Assembly: GCA_024734555.1 (NCBI GenBank)
Contig: JANPWX010000201.1
Coordinates: 905,129-969,128, forward strand
Length of the DNA stretch: 64,000 bases
Direction: 5' to 3'
Source: Trochalopteron elliotii
Taxonomy: Eukaryota > Chordata > Aves > Passeriformes > Leiothrichidae
Every line of letters starts with the position of its first letter. The stretch's first letter is position 1. Of this stretch, positions 13,540 through 26,800 are shown in pieces. The position numbers and the translations under genes are program-made. Under the pieces are notes generated by a model. It saw only the letters and a program-made list of their open reading frames with translations. It was not told the origin of the DNA and searched no databases.

Positions 13540-13700
13540 TCTCTTTTAATTGGGCTTAATTGATTACCAAGAGTAATCCAAAAATGTTTATGGTATATGG
13601 TTTATGGTCTAGACTGACATTTGCAGTTGAGTGCTAGACTTATTGCAGTGGCTATTTAATTGATTTGAATGAAGAGAAGAACTTTTGCTTCATGGTCTTT
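13540..13700. promoter_or_regulatory. Homeodomain-motif cluster, possible conserved non-coding element
   Basis: Within about 40 bp there are TTTAATTG, CTTAATTG, TGATTA and GTAATCC, all homeodomain-type cores, followed by non-repetitive sequence without low-complexity runs. AT-rich DNA yields such cores by chance, so confidence is low. Confidence 0.2.
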
Positions 13701-16700
13701 GCCAATTTCATCTCATGGTAGCTCAGAGGTGCCATGGAGTTGATTCCGAAGCCTTGCAGTAAATCACAGTCGAGGGTGGATAACTTTCATGGACTGGGAT
13801 TAAAGATTGGTGCTGCATAACTTCTCTGATAAAGCCCAAATATTCTCATTTACAGTAGGTACAACAAAACTAATTTTTGTCTGTGCTGTTTTTTGCAGGA
13901 TTCAATGCAAGGAAAAGGGATACTCAATAATCTAATGGCAGTTGTGTGTTAGGTTTTGGGTTTTACTGAACACTGTGTGTTTTTTTTGAACATGTGCCCA
14001 ACACTGCATGAAACTGATTTTTATTTAATAAGATTACTTTAAGCTAACATTTTAGTTGAAAGTTATTTTTTTTAAAGTGCATGGTAATTGATGGGCAGTT
14101 TTAACTTGAATGTCATGAAAAGTGCTGATTATTATGATGCTTTTATCAAGAATGTACTCACACACTGCTGTTTCTATTGAATGAAGCTCTATAAAGATTA
14201 AATACATGTTACTGGAATGGAGCCACCTCTTGCCCTAGCCTCAATACATAGTAATTTCTTCTTTGCATGCCATTTTTAAATAAGCAGTTCCCCAAAAAGC
14301 TAAAAGCAAAAAAATTCAAGTCAATACAAAAAATAAATTAATGGCATTTTGAATAATAATATCTTACAGCACTATCTAGACCTGCCAGTTCCATTTTGCT
14401 GACAAAAACTTTTCAATCACTTTCTTTTTCATGTACACCTGCCTGTCAGTGTCTAAATGCCAGTATTTAGCACTTAGTGCAAAAAAGAAGTGATTGTGCT
14501 CTAACCAATGACAGAAATGTTGAGAGAATTCAAGTTGCTTGGAGTTGCTGTAGCAAGTGAATTTCAGTAGCTTTATTATTGAGTCTCCATGCTTTCCCCT
14601 GCCCTAATGTGCTGCCTTATCAGTGAATGATGAATTTTAGGTAAAACATAAAGAAATGTGCTGAAGCTGGAGAAATCAATAAAAGCCAAAGATGGAACTC
14701 TGGAATTATTAGACACTGGAGTTATTATTAACACTCCTGGAGTGTTATTCAAGAGAGAGTGTTTCCCTGAAAAACTAAATGTCCCTGTGCACCTCAGCAC
14801 CCAGTCAGACAGTGCTGCTTAAACAAACCAAGGAATTGGTAAAACCAGGTCAGAATGCTCATTGCCTGTGCCCTGCTCCCTGTTGTACCTGCCAGGGCAA
14901 GCACTATGCCTGGAAACATGACAAACCTTTAAAAGTGTCTGTGAAATCATTTCAGGGGAATTGCTCTGCAGAAAATGCTGCTTGCCCACAGGGAGGTAAT
15001 AGGGGGCAAACCACTTACTCTGTAGTTGGTGAGGGAGCACAAATTTAGAGCAGTTGTAGCTGACAGTGTATCCTGACAGAAACTATCTTAAAATAGTGTG
15101 AACTTGAAACTCAAGGATAAAATATTTGAAACTAGGGTTTCTTTTATTTAAAACTCTATTAATAGATTTGAGGAATTTGTTTGTTTTGCCTCTCTCACCT
15201 TGGTTTCATAGCAACACATGTCCAGCGCTTTCAAGGGTTAATTGCTTTTTATAACAATAAACTTAGACTGAAATATTCTTCCTCTACAGGCTCAACAAGT
15301 CAGTCTCATTTTTAAATTACAAAGCTGTGTGAAGAAGTGAAAAATTCAAAGAAAATCTTGTTTTCCACCATGCACTTGAAACACCGTGGGCAGGGATTGC
15401 TTTTCTCCAACAGCATGAGTAAATTTAGGTTATGTACACAGAAACTGTGACTTCACCTTATGAATTGAGAAGAAAAGCATATTTTCATAGGGGCTGGCTT
15501 CTTACATTTTTGGAAATAACCAAGATTCCGTGTCTCTGCCAAAAAATAGAGTCCCATTGCTTTTCTTCCTGTAAACTTATGTCACATCTACCTTGAGGCT
15601 GAGCGTAAATCTGTTCCTGTAGCTTTGCCTCTTGTTAGTTTTTCTCCATGGAAAAGTCTGTCTCATTTCTTTCAGGTGAGCCTAAATGCAGCAGGTGGAG
15701 ACCCTTGTTGGTTGTCCAGAGCTGCAGGATGGGAGCTGTGTTAGTGCACACAGGTCACAGGTCAGCCCTTAGTGCCTGCATGACTCTGTGAGGAGCTGAA
15801 TTCTCTTCCTCAGACTCAGAGCACAGTGGGATGTGCTCCACACTTGCCTACAAAACCACTGCACTGACAGCCCCACTCCATCATATTTAATGTGTCAGGG
15901 ATAAGTGGGAAAACCCTTAGGTGAGTATCTTGTTGAGATACACCATTAGTGATGAGTTTCACGGTAGATGATTCTCCCAGAGGTTATTTGGGTTTTTTTT
16001 TTAGCTTTACTTTTTGCAATGGGAATCTGTAAGTATTGTTTTGCTGGAGAGGTAATAGTATTTTCTGACAGAAGGAAACAAAGTGAAAATGTCAGTGTTG
16101 CAGTAAATTTTTGATTCAGGAGCTGATGTTTGCTGCACGTGGCCCTGCACTGTAGGGAGTTTGGATCCCCTGTGCTCAGATCAGCCATCCCATTGGTGTG
16201 CTGGTCTTGTGCATAGTTGGAGAAGAAATGATGGTAAATAAGATTGCAAAAGTTTATTTTCATTGATTATCTTACTTTTCCCAACCACACAAAGTGGGAG
16301 GAATTAGATGTAACCTTTGTTTCCTAATGATCTGAGGACAGTGAATGAGCTCCTCCCTTTTTAAACTGGAAAATGGATGGTCTGAATGCACATGTAGTTC
16401 TATTAACATCAGTGACATGGTTGAATCCAAAGCACTAGGCACCTGAATAATCAGGTGTTCCCAGAAAAGGACAATCTGTTTTTTCTTTTCTTCCTGCAGG
16501 ATAAATTTAAGGAAAACAAAGAAGCATCAAGAGTGTCAGAAAATTCAGTTATTGACTAACACACTTATTTTTACAGCAGCTGTAATGGGCAGCACCTTGC
16601 AGGGATACCTGCAAAAACAGACCTTTCATAAAAGCCTTGCAGTCTAAATTTAGTTGAAGGGCAAAAGGGATTGATCTCAGGAGCATTAGTGAGAAAGACA

Positions 16701-18877
16701 CTGCTTAGGCAGTTGGGGTTAGGAGGGAGAATACCAGTCTGTGCTAAGAAAAATATCAGTAAATAACTCTAAATTTGTGAATTACATCAGTCTGAGCATA
16801 GTTAGAAATGTGACAGGTTGCACAGCTTGGTTTTCTGAGTGTACTCCTGAGTTTTCTGCAGCAGTGCAGCTTCCCTTATTGAGAACAGCCCTTTGTGCTG
16901 GAAGGTTTAACACATGCCTGATAGTGTTACTTTGCAATTTTTACATTAGTACATCAGCTGTGTGTGGACAGACTGTTGAAGGACTTTTGAGCCAGCATTT
17001 TTCTCTGAAAGTCTGAAGATTATCTAATAAGGTGTAAGAAGCCACTCCTAAAGTCAGAGTCCTACGAAATGTTTGTAGCTTTTGTCAGGATACCTAAGAC
17101 TTGAATGTTGTGGAGTTTAGTCCAAACTAAAACCTTTAGGGAAACCTGAGTTCTAAACACTCAAAGCATAATGGTTGTCTTGCAGTTAATGCTATAATAC
17201 TGTTAAAAAACCTTTTTATCTGAAAGGTAGTCATACATATTGCATGGTTTTATAAGATATATGTGTAGGATGTAAATGTATTGTCTGTATGGGTGAATGG
17301 GGTCACTTAAAAATCATGTCACGGGTGCCCCAATGCAAATAATGACAATTTTAAGAAGGGAAGGAGGTGGGCTCTGCCCTTGTGCCCCACCTCAGACTTT
17401 CTGTATTCATTCCCATTGGAGTGGAGGATGCTGACAGTGGGTGTCATGACTCACTCACAGATGGGACAGAAGGATTAACTTCCAGAGATGGATTCCTTGT
17501 TCTTTGGTGTTTTGGCCTTTCCATAAAATAAATCTCTAAAAGACTTGTGTAAAGTACATGCCAGGTTTAAACAAAATAAATTTACAGAGAGCATGAAGTT
17601 AGCCATGTAGTGATCCACCAGAAATCCCAAACTAGGCAAATTCCTCTGTTTCTGGGAAATAGTGTTTCATTGTGGTCCTGAGGTTATTAGAACATTACAG
17701 TTAAAATCTGGAGGACTTCTGACATGTTACTCAGGGTTATGCTTTCACCATAAATGTGCTGTCAAAGCTTTGCTGAGTCTAATTACTGGTTGCCTCAAGA
17801 TGTCCTGTGACAGCAGGATCAAAAGGTTCATTATATGTTCTAAGAAAAATCTTTATTCTATCCATATTATGTCTTCATTTTAATATCATCAAGGAAACAT
17901 TTCTCTTTCAGGGAAGAAAGGCAATATATACATTATTTCTCACTGTACTTGAGGCATTATCATTTTTCCTGAATTGAATATATAATCTTACAGTTTTTTA
18001 ATGTTTTCTGTTTCCAGCTATGTTATTTTGCTTTTCATAGATTATTTTGTGTCACAGAAAGTGAAACAAACATGTACCTCTATGAAATGGCTGGTTTTAA
18101 CGTGTGTTTTTCAACACATCCCCTTCTCTTATGAAGTTTGATTTTCACAGTGAGATCCTGTACTACATTGAAAACATAATATATCTGGTTTTCTTCTGTT
18201 TTTTTTTTCGTAATAAGAAATTGCAGTCAATTCAGAACTCACTCTAGTAAACAAATTCTTTAAGATGTTCTTCCTAGTGCACACCTCTTTGTGCCTGTCT
18301 CTGCTGGCAGCGTGTTGTTCCTTGGGTTTGTGGGCTATTGCACTTTACTGGAAAACAGAAAGGAGAGTGCTGAAATGCACCATGAATGTTGTAATATAAT
18401 CTGTCATCTGGACAGAGCTGTCAAGGGGTGGGATACAAAGTTGGTCTTCACAGAACAAACCTAGACTCAAATTTGTGGTTCTGCCTGGAGCCTGCTGGTA
18501 GCCCCAGGCTCAGTTCCATGGACAGCTGTGGGCTGGGTCAGCTGTCTGACACCAACACAAAGCTTTGGGAGTGGTCCAAAGAGAAAGTGGTCCATTTAAA
18601 ACAGAATGAAAAAGGACTCTGCATGAATTGTGGGCAACAACATTTGTGAACTGAAATTGACTCTTTACTTATTCTCCTGTGCATTCTCTTCAGTGATGAA
18701 CTAGTTCTGAAACTCATTTAGAGACACCAAAACCTCATCATTGTCATTGCTTCCCTCATTTTGTTGTCTGTGTTATTGTGCTGTTCCTCCAGTCATCTTG
18801 GGAGAAGAGACTCAATGAAATGAGGGTCTGTTTTCATGCTAAAGGGTCTTCTGATTTTCATGATGTTTCTCTGCTTG

Positions 18878-18902
18878 CCCCCCCCTTGCTGCTCTTGGGG
18901 GG
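18878..18902. repeat. C8...G6 foldback
   Basis: Eight C residues and, 11 bases later, six G residues can pair as a GC-only stem with a short loop. It stands out in otherwise AT-rich intron and could form stable structure in the pre-mRNA. No function is evident. Confidence 0.5.
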
Positions 18903-20203
18903 ATGAGAAAACTGACTCTGCTGCCAATGGGGCACCTGGCAAAAGCACATTTTTTTAGTGTTACATGTAAACTTTAGTGGTGGCTTCACAGAGGCTGAAA
19001 ATCACCAAAACACAGGCTTTGATTGTGTGAGAAGGAGTCACTCTTGCAATGGAGTTTGGTGAGTGAGTTTGGGCAGCTTCCTCTCTTCTGTGTACACAGA
19101 AGGGCAGAAGAAACAGCGGAGAAATGGGGTTGAGACAAGGATAGCAGGTGGAGGAAAAGTCTGGATGTGATCACCTGTAGGCAACCAACTCCCCTGTGCA
19201 TAACACTTATATGCTCCAGCACTTGGTTTTATTACATGTCTTTTCCTTGTTTCTTACAAAATCCCAACTAAATCCAGTCTGCTCTGTGGGAGCTGCAGAG
19301 TGTCAAACTTCCAGGTGAACAAAGACAAGGGAATTCTGAAAGCCTACTGGAGTTTTCTCTATATCAAACTAATTTAGATGGATACTGAATATTGCAGTGA
19401 TGGGCAAAGACACAAAACTCATAAACAGCTGAATCAAATATGTAAGAAAAATAATTAGAAATTATATCTCTAGATTTTAAAATGAGATTATGGGTTAAAA
19501 ATAAGAGCCAGGAAGTCTTGACTCTGCTCTTGACCTCCATGTTGGTTTTATTAATTTAATTACTAAAATAATCATTATTACAAAAGACCAAGTGCTGTAA
19601 TGTTGGTGATGATGGACTGTCACCTTGGTTCATCCATCATTGGTCCTTGGAGTTTGACTTTTAAAAATGAAATGCTGACAGTGGTTAAGTCTGCATAAAT
19701 ATGGTTTGCTAAAGTTTGTGGTCCTAGACGATCTGAATTAACAGATATAGGAAGGTCACTTTTCTATGGTTGTGAAGGTCAGTCTCATCTTTTTAATTTT
19801 ATTAAATTTTATGTCCTTCTATCTTCTACCATATCTGTTTCGTTATTTTATTTTGGCAGTCTTAGATATATAACTCCTCAGATATACTTTGGATAAATAA
19901 TCATTATGTTGCATAATTCAGGAAAAGATCAGACAGTCCTGAATATTTGAGTATTCTCTGTCCAAGAGGATGCAAATAATTTCCATGTGTTGTCATTAAC
20001 ATTAAACTTCTGAAATTCTTCCAAGGTTTCTCAGCCCTTCCTCCAGCCATTTGTCATGGGTAACAAGCAGGAGCTTTGGATTAATATTCAGATGAGGACT
20101 CCTTTGTTTTATCGACGGTTTCTGTGGTCTTTCAGCCTCATCTCGTTTCCATTCTTTCCTTGGAAACTGCAAAATCAGTTTTGTTCAAAGCTGCATCAGG
20201 CGT

Positions 20204-20251
20204 TGTGTAGTCCAGAAGTGGAGTCTGTGTAGTCTGTGTAGTCCAGAAGTG
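20204..20251. repeat. 17-bp direct repeat with TGTGTAGT sub-repeats
   Basis: TGTGTAGTCCAGAAGTG occurs exactly at 20204-20220 and again at 20235-20251, 31 bp apart. The TGTGTAGT motif also recurs around 20227-20235 and again after the second copy near 20262. The pattern suggests a small, young tandem duplication by replication slippage. Confidence 0.85.
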
Positions 20252-20778
20252 TAGTCCATTGTGTAGTGTGCAATGAACATTTTATCCTCTATGATTTTGC
20301 ATAAAATAGGTTTTGTTTGGCTTTTCTTCCCCCTTCTTCTTTTCATACTCTGATGTGACTGTGTTGGCACAGAGGCTGTAGGGACATGAACTTTAGGGTC
20401 TGTGCTTCCAGACAGCCAAAGAACCTCCCCTAATGTTGGATTTGAAACTAGCTTTTGTTTCCCAGATAACTGACAGCAGTACCACCCTCTTATTCCTGGA
20501 GCAGGAATTTTGCAGTGCTTTGTGCTGCAGGGATTTCATTTTAGTTAGAATGGTGAACCCTTCATTGATCCTGAGTGTTGCACAGACTGTAAGAGGCAAA
20601 GCACTTGACCATGAGTGGGTATTTGACTCCCAAACTGGATGTCAAAAGTCTCCAACATATTTTATGCAGTCCAGTGCTACATAGCTTAAAATTGTAATTA
20701 TAAAGTGTAGACAGGGATCCTAATCCCAGTCATTTGCTCACCTGAAATAACAGTTCAGTAAGCACGGAAAGGAAAAGA

Positions 20779-20809
20779 TCTTTAAATAAAGAGAGTCTTT
20801 AAATAAAGA
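20779..20809. repeat. 14-bp direct repeat
   Basis: TCTTTAAATAAAGA occurs exactly at 20779-20792 and 20796-20809, a 17-bp period with a 3-bp spacer. The unit itself is close to an inverted repeat (TCTTTA...TAAAGA). Confidence 0.85.
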
Positions 20810-23800
20810 ATGATACTGAAGGTGAGCCCAGGAGCCTGTATGTTTCCACGTTTCTGACAAGTGACATAACAAAATGCTGTTAAGCTGAAAGAATAACAAG
20901 AGGAAAACAATTCATAAAATAATATTAAAAAGGACAAAAGACTGTAGCTCTAAAAAATACCCTGTCCTCTTTTTTAATTTCCCTAAATTCTGGTTAGCTA
21001 AGTGCCTGCATGCTGGAATAGAAAGTGGTTGGTAAAAAGCTTTTATGTAATTTAATAAAACAGCAGTGTAGTGCTGGAGTAGAAAAAGCATCCGAGGTTT
21101 CTTTTTGCTGGAATGTGTGATTACAGCACTATTGTACAGTTTTATCACACTACAATTACAGGTGCGTGAAATACCCTGTGCCTGATAACAGTCTTTTAAT
21201 ACAATTTAATTTCTGTTCTTGAGTGGTTTCTGTTTTGTCATGTTCTGAAATACCTGTTGGGTTCTCAGACTAAAAGTTTCAAAGGTGGCCTGTTTGACTT
21301 ATGGCCTGGTTCCCACTAAATTAAGCTGTTTGCAAGATGGATGGTGACATCCAGTCATAAGGAGCTAAAATTTATTTTTAATGGTACTGATAGATGAATG
21401 CTGAGTAGCTGTGGTTGTTAGTTCCATTCCATTAGCAATTTCTATAAATTTTTGGGATGAGTGTTCTGTAAATTGCTGACAAATGTGTTATCCAAAAGTT
21501 TCTTCAGCAAGGCCAAGTTGTGCCAGATGCCTCCAAAATAGTCTTGTGGGGGGTTTTTGTTTGTTTTGTCTTTTAGTGTTAAAGTAACCCAGTATGGGAT
21601 AACAGAGTTGTAAAAGGAAGGCAAAAAGGATTGTCTGAGAGGTTGATGTGGAATGTATTGAGATTAATTGATTCAGTTTTGTTCTTTCTGCTCAAAGGTT
21701 CTTCCAGCCCATGATCTGGAGTGCCCTGAGCTGGCTGGTGAAAGTGTTATTCCTTGGATTTCATTTCAGATGGTGTCTCAGGTTATAAAACTCTCATAGA
21801 GTAAAAAGATGTTTTTAGCCTCCTGAATCCTTTGATGTTTCTGTGGTTCATAATTACAAGTTTTAAGCTTTTAGCTTTTTCAATTTGATGCTAGGAGAAG
21901 TAGGCATTGCAAATCTGAGTTGGTGTGCTCTGGAGGGAGGCTTTGTGCCTGATTTGTATAGAGTATGACTAAGGCTGAGGTTATGACTGTGTTCCATGTT
22001 CTATGACTGTGAGAGAGACAAAAATCTGCATTCTGCTGTTCAGCAGAGCACTTAAAACATTAATGTACCAGAATCCCAAGACTAAACTGAGAGAAAATTG
22101 CAATACCAAAGAATAATATCTAATAGCCTTTGGCAGATCTTCACTGCTGCAGGGTTTCTAATGGCAAAAAAGAAAAAAACCTCTGTGCACCCTAGTAGTC
22201 CTGGACTATTTTTCCTGGGGCATCTGTGTATTTACCAGTGAGGAAATTCTGTGCCCATTTTTTGTATCTAATTTGATATTTTTGTTGTAGTCCCTTTTTC
22301 AGATTCTTTTGATGGTTGTGTGTAAGGCCATATGAGCAACAGCAAAATCTTTAAAGCCATTAGGGTAGAAAATATCCTAATGATGGAAACACCTCTAAAA
22401 CTTAGCTTAGGGAATATGCTTCTCAGTGCCTGCTGTACTGTTTGAGACCTGAATAATCTAAAATAGTCAAATGCTAGCTAACTGTAAATTTTATGTACAG
22501 TAATTTTATGACTTCAGTTCTTCAGAATTTTTCTTTAAGGCTGCATGACGATTTCTTAATTGCTAGAAGAAGTAGTGGATGTAACATATGAGATCTGCTG
22601 GTGAAAAAAGTGATGGTCCTGGTTCACCAGCAATTCAGGATTTACTAGGAGTTTGGTATTAAAATATTTATTTGGCTCTAAGTTAAAGATTTTATTACAT
22701 TCACTTATAAGCCTTTAGTTGTGGCTTATAAGTCAGCTGACAGAAGCTTTCTTAGAGCTTTCTTAGCATGGAAAAGGATTTATTAAATTTGTATTAATCC
22801 AACAATTTAACTAATTAGATTATTTGATTCAAATACAGTACTGAACCAAGCTTTCTGGATTGGCCTTGATTTGATTGCTATGCTGCTTTACTCCTGATTT
22901 AATGTGCTGTTATTTGCATTAATACTTGAGATTTGGTTTGGTTTTTTTTTTCCCACTCACTCTACTGATTTAAAAAAAATAAAATTATAATATCAGGTTA
23001 TATTTCCTTCAAGAAAAGTGGATTTCCTGATGGCTTGGTTAAAACCCTGAACCAGTTTGGTTTCATTGCTCGTATACTTTCTCATAGTTAGTGACAAACC
23101 CTGGGACAAACTCAGCAGCAATCTTGGACATGGTTCCACTGAGTAGCAGATATGTTCCAGCTTGTAAGAAGCAAAGAATTTACATCACCTTGTGTTTACT
23201 GAGTCTGCAGGCATTAAAAGTTTTGCCACTGATTTCATTGTAATAGAAGCTTCATCCACTCCTGACTTAATCTATTTCTGTTTAGGTATTTATTCACTCA
23301 TAATTTTAGGTTATCTTTCATTAATATCTGAATTCCAAATAATCTTAGAGTTTTCAGTCATCCTTAGGACTCTGTTGCTGCACTGTGTCTGTGTTTATTC
23401 CATGAGGGCAAGATTTTATTCAGGAAATGTGAATATGATAGAATTCTGCTCATAAAGTGGGAAAGGAATCTAATAGCCAAGAATCCTATTTCTTATATTG
23501 TTAGTTTTTCTGAGGTTCTTTTAGTATCCACTATAACACTGATAATAGATGAAGAATATTCAGGTTCAGAGGACAAGTTTTATGACCAACTCTATTCATA
23601 AATTTGGAAGGATCTGGCAAAAGGAATCATTTGCTGAACAGTTTTCTGCATTGTGTATTCTTCAATATGAACCTTCTCCCCTGTGCCCCACAGAGGAAGG
23701 TTTAGAGGAGGGTGAGCCTGCCTGAAGGGACTTTCTGTCACTGTGACTTCCTTTGTGTTGCAAGTGCAGTGGCTCTTAGGAGAAGTGATGCACTGCCCTT

Positions 23801-26800
23801 GCCAGAATGGTCCAGAATAAATAATCCCTTCACTGAAGAAAGAACATTTTTCACAGCCGAATATCAGAGTGTACGATGCTAAGATCTCATCAATGTCTCT
23901 TCTTTCAGACACAATGTTTAGTTATTACTGCTAATGACAGTGAGTTATAAATACTGGCTGTTTAATGAATATTGCCAACTCTGTGCTGTGCTGGGGGGAG
24001 GAGGGTGGATTTTTTTGTGCATTGAGAGCTTTGTGGCTGTGAGTTTGAAGGTCACAGGTCTGAACAGCAGTGAGAGAAGACTGTCAGGACATATGGATGG
24101 AAAGCATTTCAGAAGGCTCTGATGAAATGTTTCCTTCTCAGATTCTTCTTCAGCTTATTAGTAACTATTTTCTGAATCAGGCAAGCATTTATGATTCAGT
24201 AGCATTTTATCCTACTGTATTTTACCATGTGGCTTCATGGCAGGCAAGACAGCTGAAAATCAAACTTCTGTTTAATTAAAGCAGAAAGAAACATCTGAAG
24301 GGCAATGAAGTTTTTCTCCCCCACTAATTATTCTTAATTTTTATCTCCAGCTATAACAAAGCTATTTATATAATAAAATATATTATTTCTTAGTATAGAA
24401 ATTGTTTCTTTGATACATCTTCACTATTGTGTCTACAGCTATAGGACACTGACTTCAACACAAATTCATGAAGAAAGAATAATGGACCTTCTTTTGAATG
24501 GTTGGAATACTTTAAGGTGCTAGTCAGTGAAATGTTAATACAAGTTTAATTCAGAACCTTGAAAAGATGCATCTCGAGATAGAAAGAGGTCCTTCAATTG
24601 AAGTACCATGGTTTATGTCAAAAAAGGTTCTTTTTTATATTCAGCACTCAATGTCTAAAGCACTACCTGTATCTAAGAGTCAGCTATAAGGACTATTCAA
24701 AAATTGAATAATATGGCACCTACTTTAAAATGGGTAGGACAGCACACCATGTGATTATTGAAGAAGAGCTTATAAAAATAATTTATAAAGAAAAATATTT
24801 GTATTTACGTGTTCTAAAATAGTGCTTCTATAGGTGCTGGAATTTTATAATTGGTTTTATTATCTTTTCTTAGCAGAGAAAATATTCTTTGCAACTGCCC
24901 ACCGGTAGCTAAGTAAAATAATTGATTCAAATTTTTTTAGTAATTAAAGATGATAATCTTTTCTTACCTTATTACTAATGTCATATAATATACTGACCAT
25001 TAATTTGGTGCTTTGGGCAATTGTAAGAATATTTTCCCTTGTAATTATTTTCATATATTTTCTAGGGAAGAACTAGAAAAAAGAAACAGAATCATATGTC
25101 TGTGATTTCCCTGGTTACTTTTCATATTTTGGACAGAAAGAAACTTTCAGTCTGGCAGCAGGCAGTGTGGTGTTTTTCAGTATTGGAGTCAGCTGAAGGA
25201 ATTCACCTCCATGTTTGCTACCAGAACCTTCGTGGTTCCACATCCAGTCAGTTTAACAAGCAGCATTCCCTGTTTTTTTACTTCATTTTTCTTACCCAAT
25301 CTTCTCTAGTACAAGAGATTTAAACTAATTTTAAAAAACCCTCAATATACTACCCCAGGAGAAGTAAAGAAAAAAGAAAATAATTAAAAGCCATGCTTGG
25401 AGCCCATCACTAAGAAACAGCCCATACAAAACACCTTCCCAGTTTTTATGACAGAACATTTTCTCTTCCGGTACTTTGAAAGTTAAAATTCAAGACTGTC
25501 AAGGAGAGAGAACAGCTCATGAACAACTGAGTGAATGAGTTCTATATTGCAGTAGTGAATTTTACATCATTTAGTGAAACACTGTGATAAACCCACATTA
25601 TTAAATACTATGCTGCATAAATGCAATGAAAAACTGTTCATGTGATTAGCATTTTCTTACTGCCTACCGAGGACTACTTTATTGAAAAATCTCTACTATT
25701 ATAGAACAATTTTCATTTCATAAGAATACATCCATCAGAAGAAAAATGCTATAAAGGTTAGATATAACTAAATGGCTCAAAATTTGGAAGCTCATTGTGT
25801 GCTGAAGAAAGGACAGTGGATGATAAAGAACAGGAAAGAACAAAGTGATTTGTATATACAAAAGGCCTAAACAAAGAACACTGATCAGAATGTGAAATGT
25901 GGCTTAAAAGTCATCACACTTGCTTTTCTCCTCCTAGCCATTTTAAATTTGATGAGTTAAGTAGATTTGTTGAAATGATTTCATGAATAAAATTCTTCCT
26001 TTATTTTCTCTCAGTTAATTTTGTGGAGTTGTGGGTAGTAAAATACTTTATATGAGAATTTTTTAATGCTTTTAGGTGCATCATCAGGCTGTTTAATTCT
26101 GTGTTGCACCAGCAGTTAATGCCACATGGACAGCACAGGCTTAGAGGCTTCTGGGGCCCAAAAAACTCAGTAACCAGGGGCCAGTGTTGAAATTGATGAC
26201 TGAATGTGCCAGCCAGCTTCTGATCATTTAATATCAAGGCCATTCTTCCTGCACTTTAGTAAAAATATACACATGAACTTCTTGGGATGTGATAAACAGA
26301 ATGAGCCTTTTAGAAATTATAGAGTCAAACAGAAGGTAAGAAAAATACTGGAATCAAATACCAATGTAATTACTGTTGAGGTGGGTTTTTTGTTTTTATT
26401 CACAGCTCCAGGACAGTAGTTGTAGTACACCGAGGAGGGGTGGGGTGAACATTTATTCTTAGGTTTTTGGAATAATCTCATGTAGGAAGGAATTTGGAAT
26501 GGCTGGAATCTGTCTGCCTGTCTGTTTTAATTTTTAAATACCATTATTTTGTATTTAAGCTACAAGAAATCATTGCGTGCATGGTAAGCTGCTTACTAAA
26601 AAATCCTTATAAAAAATAGATGCAGTGAATTTATAGTAGTCACGCAACAAATGCTCACATTTTTCATCTACTTGAACTCAGTTGATAAAAATAATTTGCT
26701 TACTAACTCAGTGACCACAAAGGGCAAGTTGCAGTGGCAATGATGATTTTTGGACTCTTAAAACCACGTTAAATTATAAAAACATTGCTCCTTGCTATTT

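Larger units (their letters stand above)
9546..20202. other. Intronic stretch without a supportable gene
   Basis: AT-rich sequence with stops in all frames. It contains a 67-base pyrimidine tract (12194-12260), a 7-bp-arm inverted repeat (9872-9888), a homeodomain-type motif cluster (about 13540-13700) and a C8/G6 foldback (18878-18902). None of the small open frames has a recognisable domain. Confidence 0.6.
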
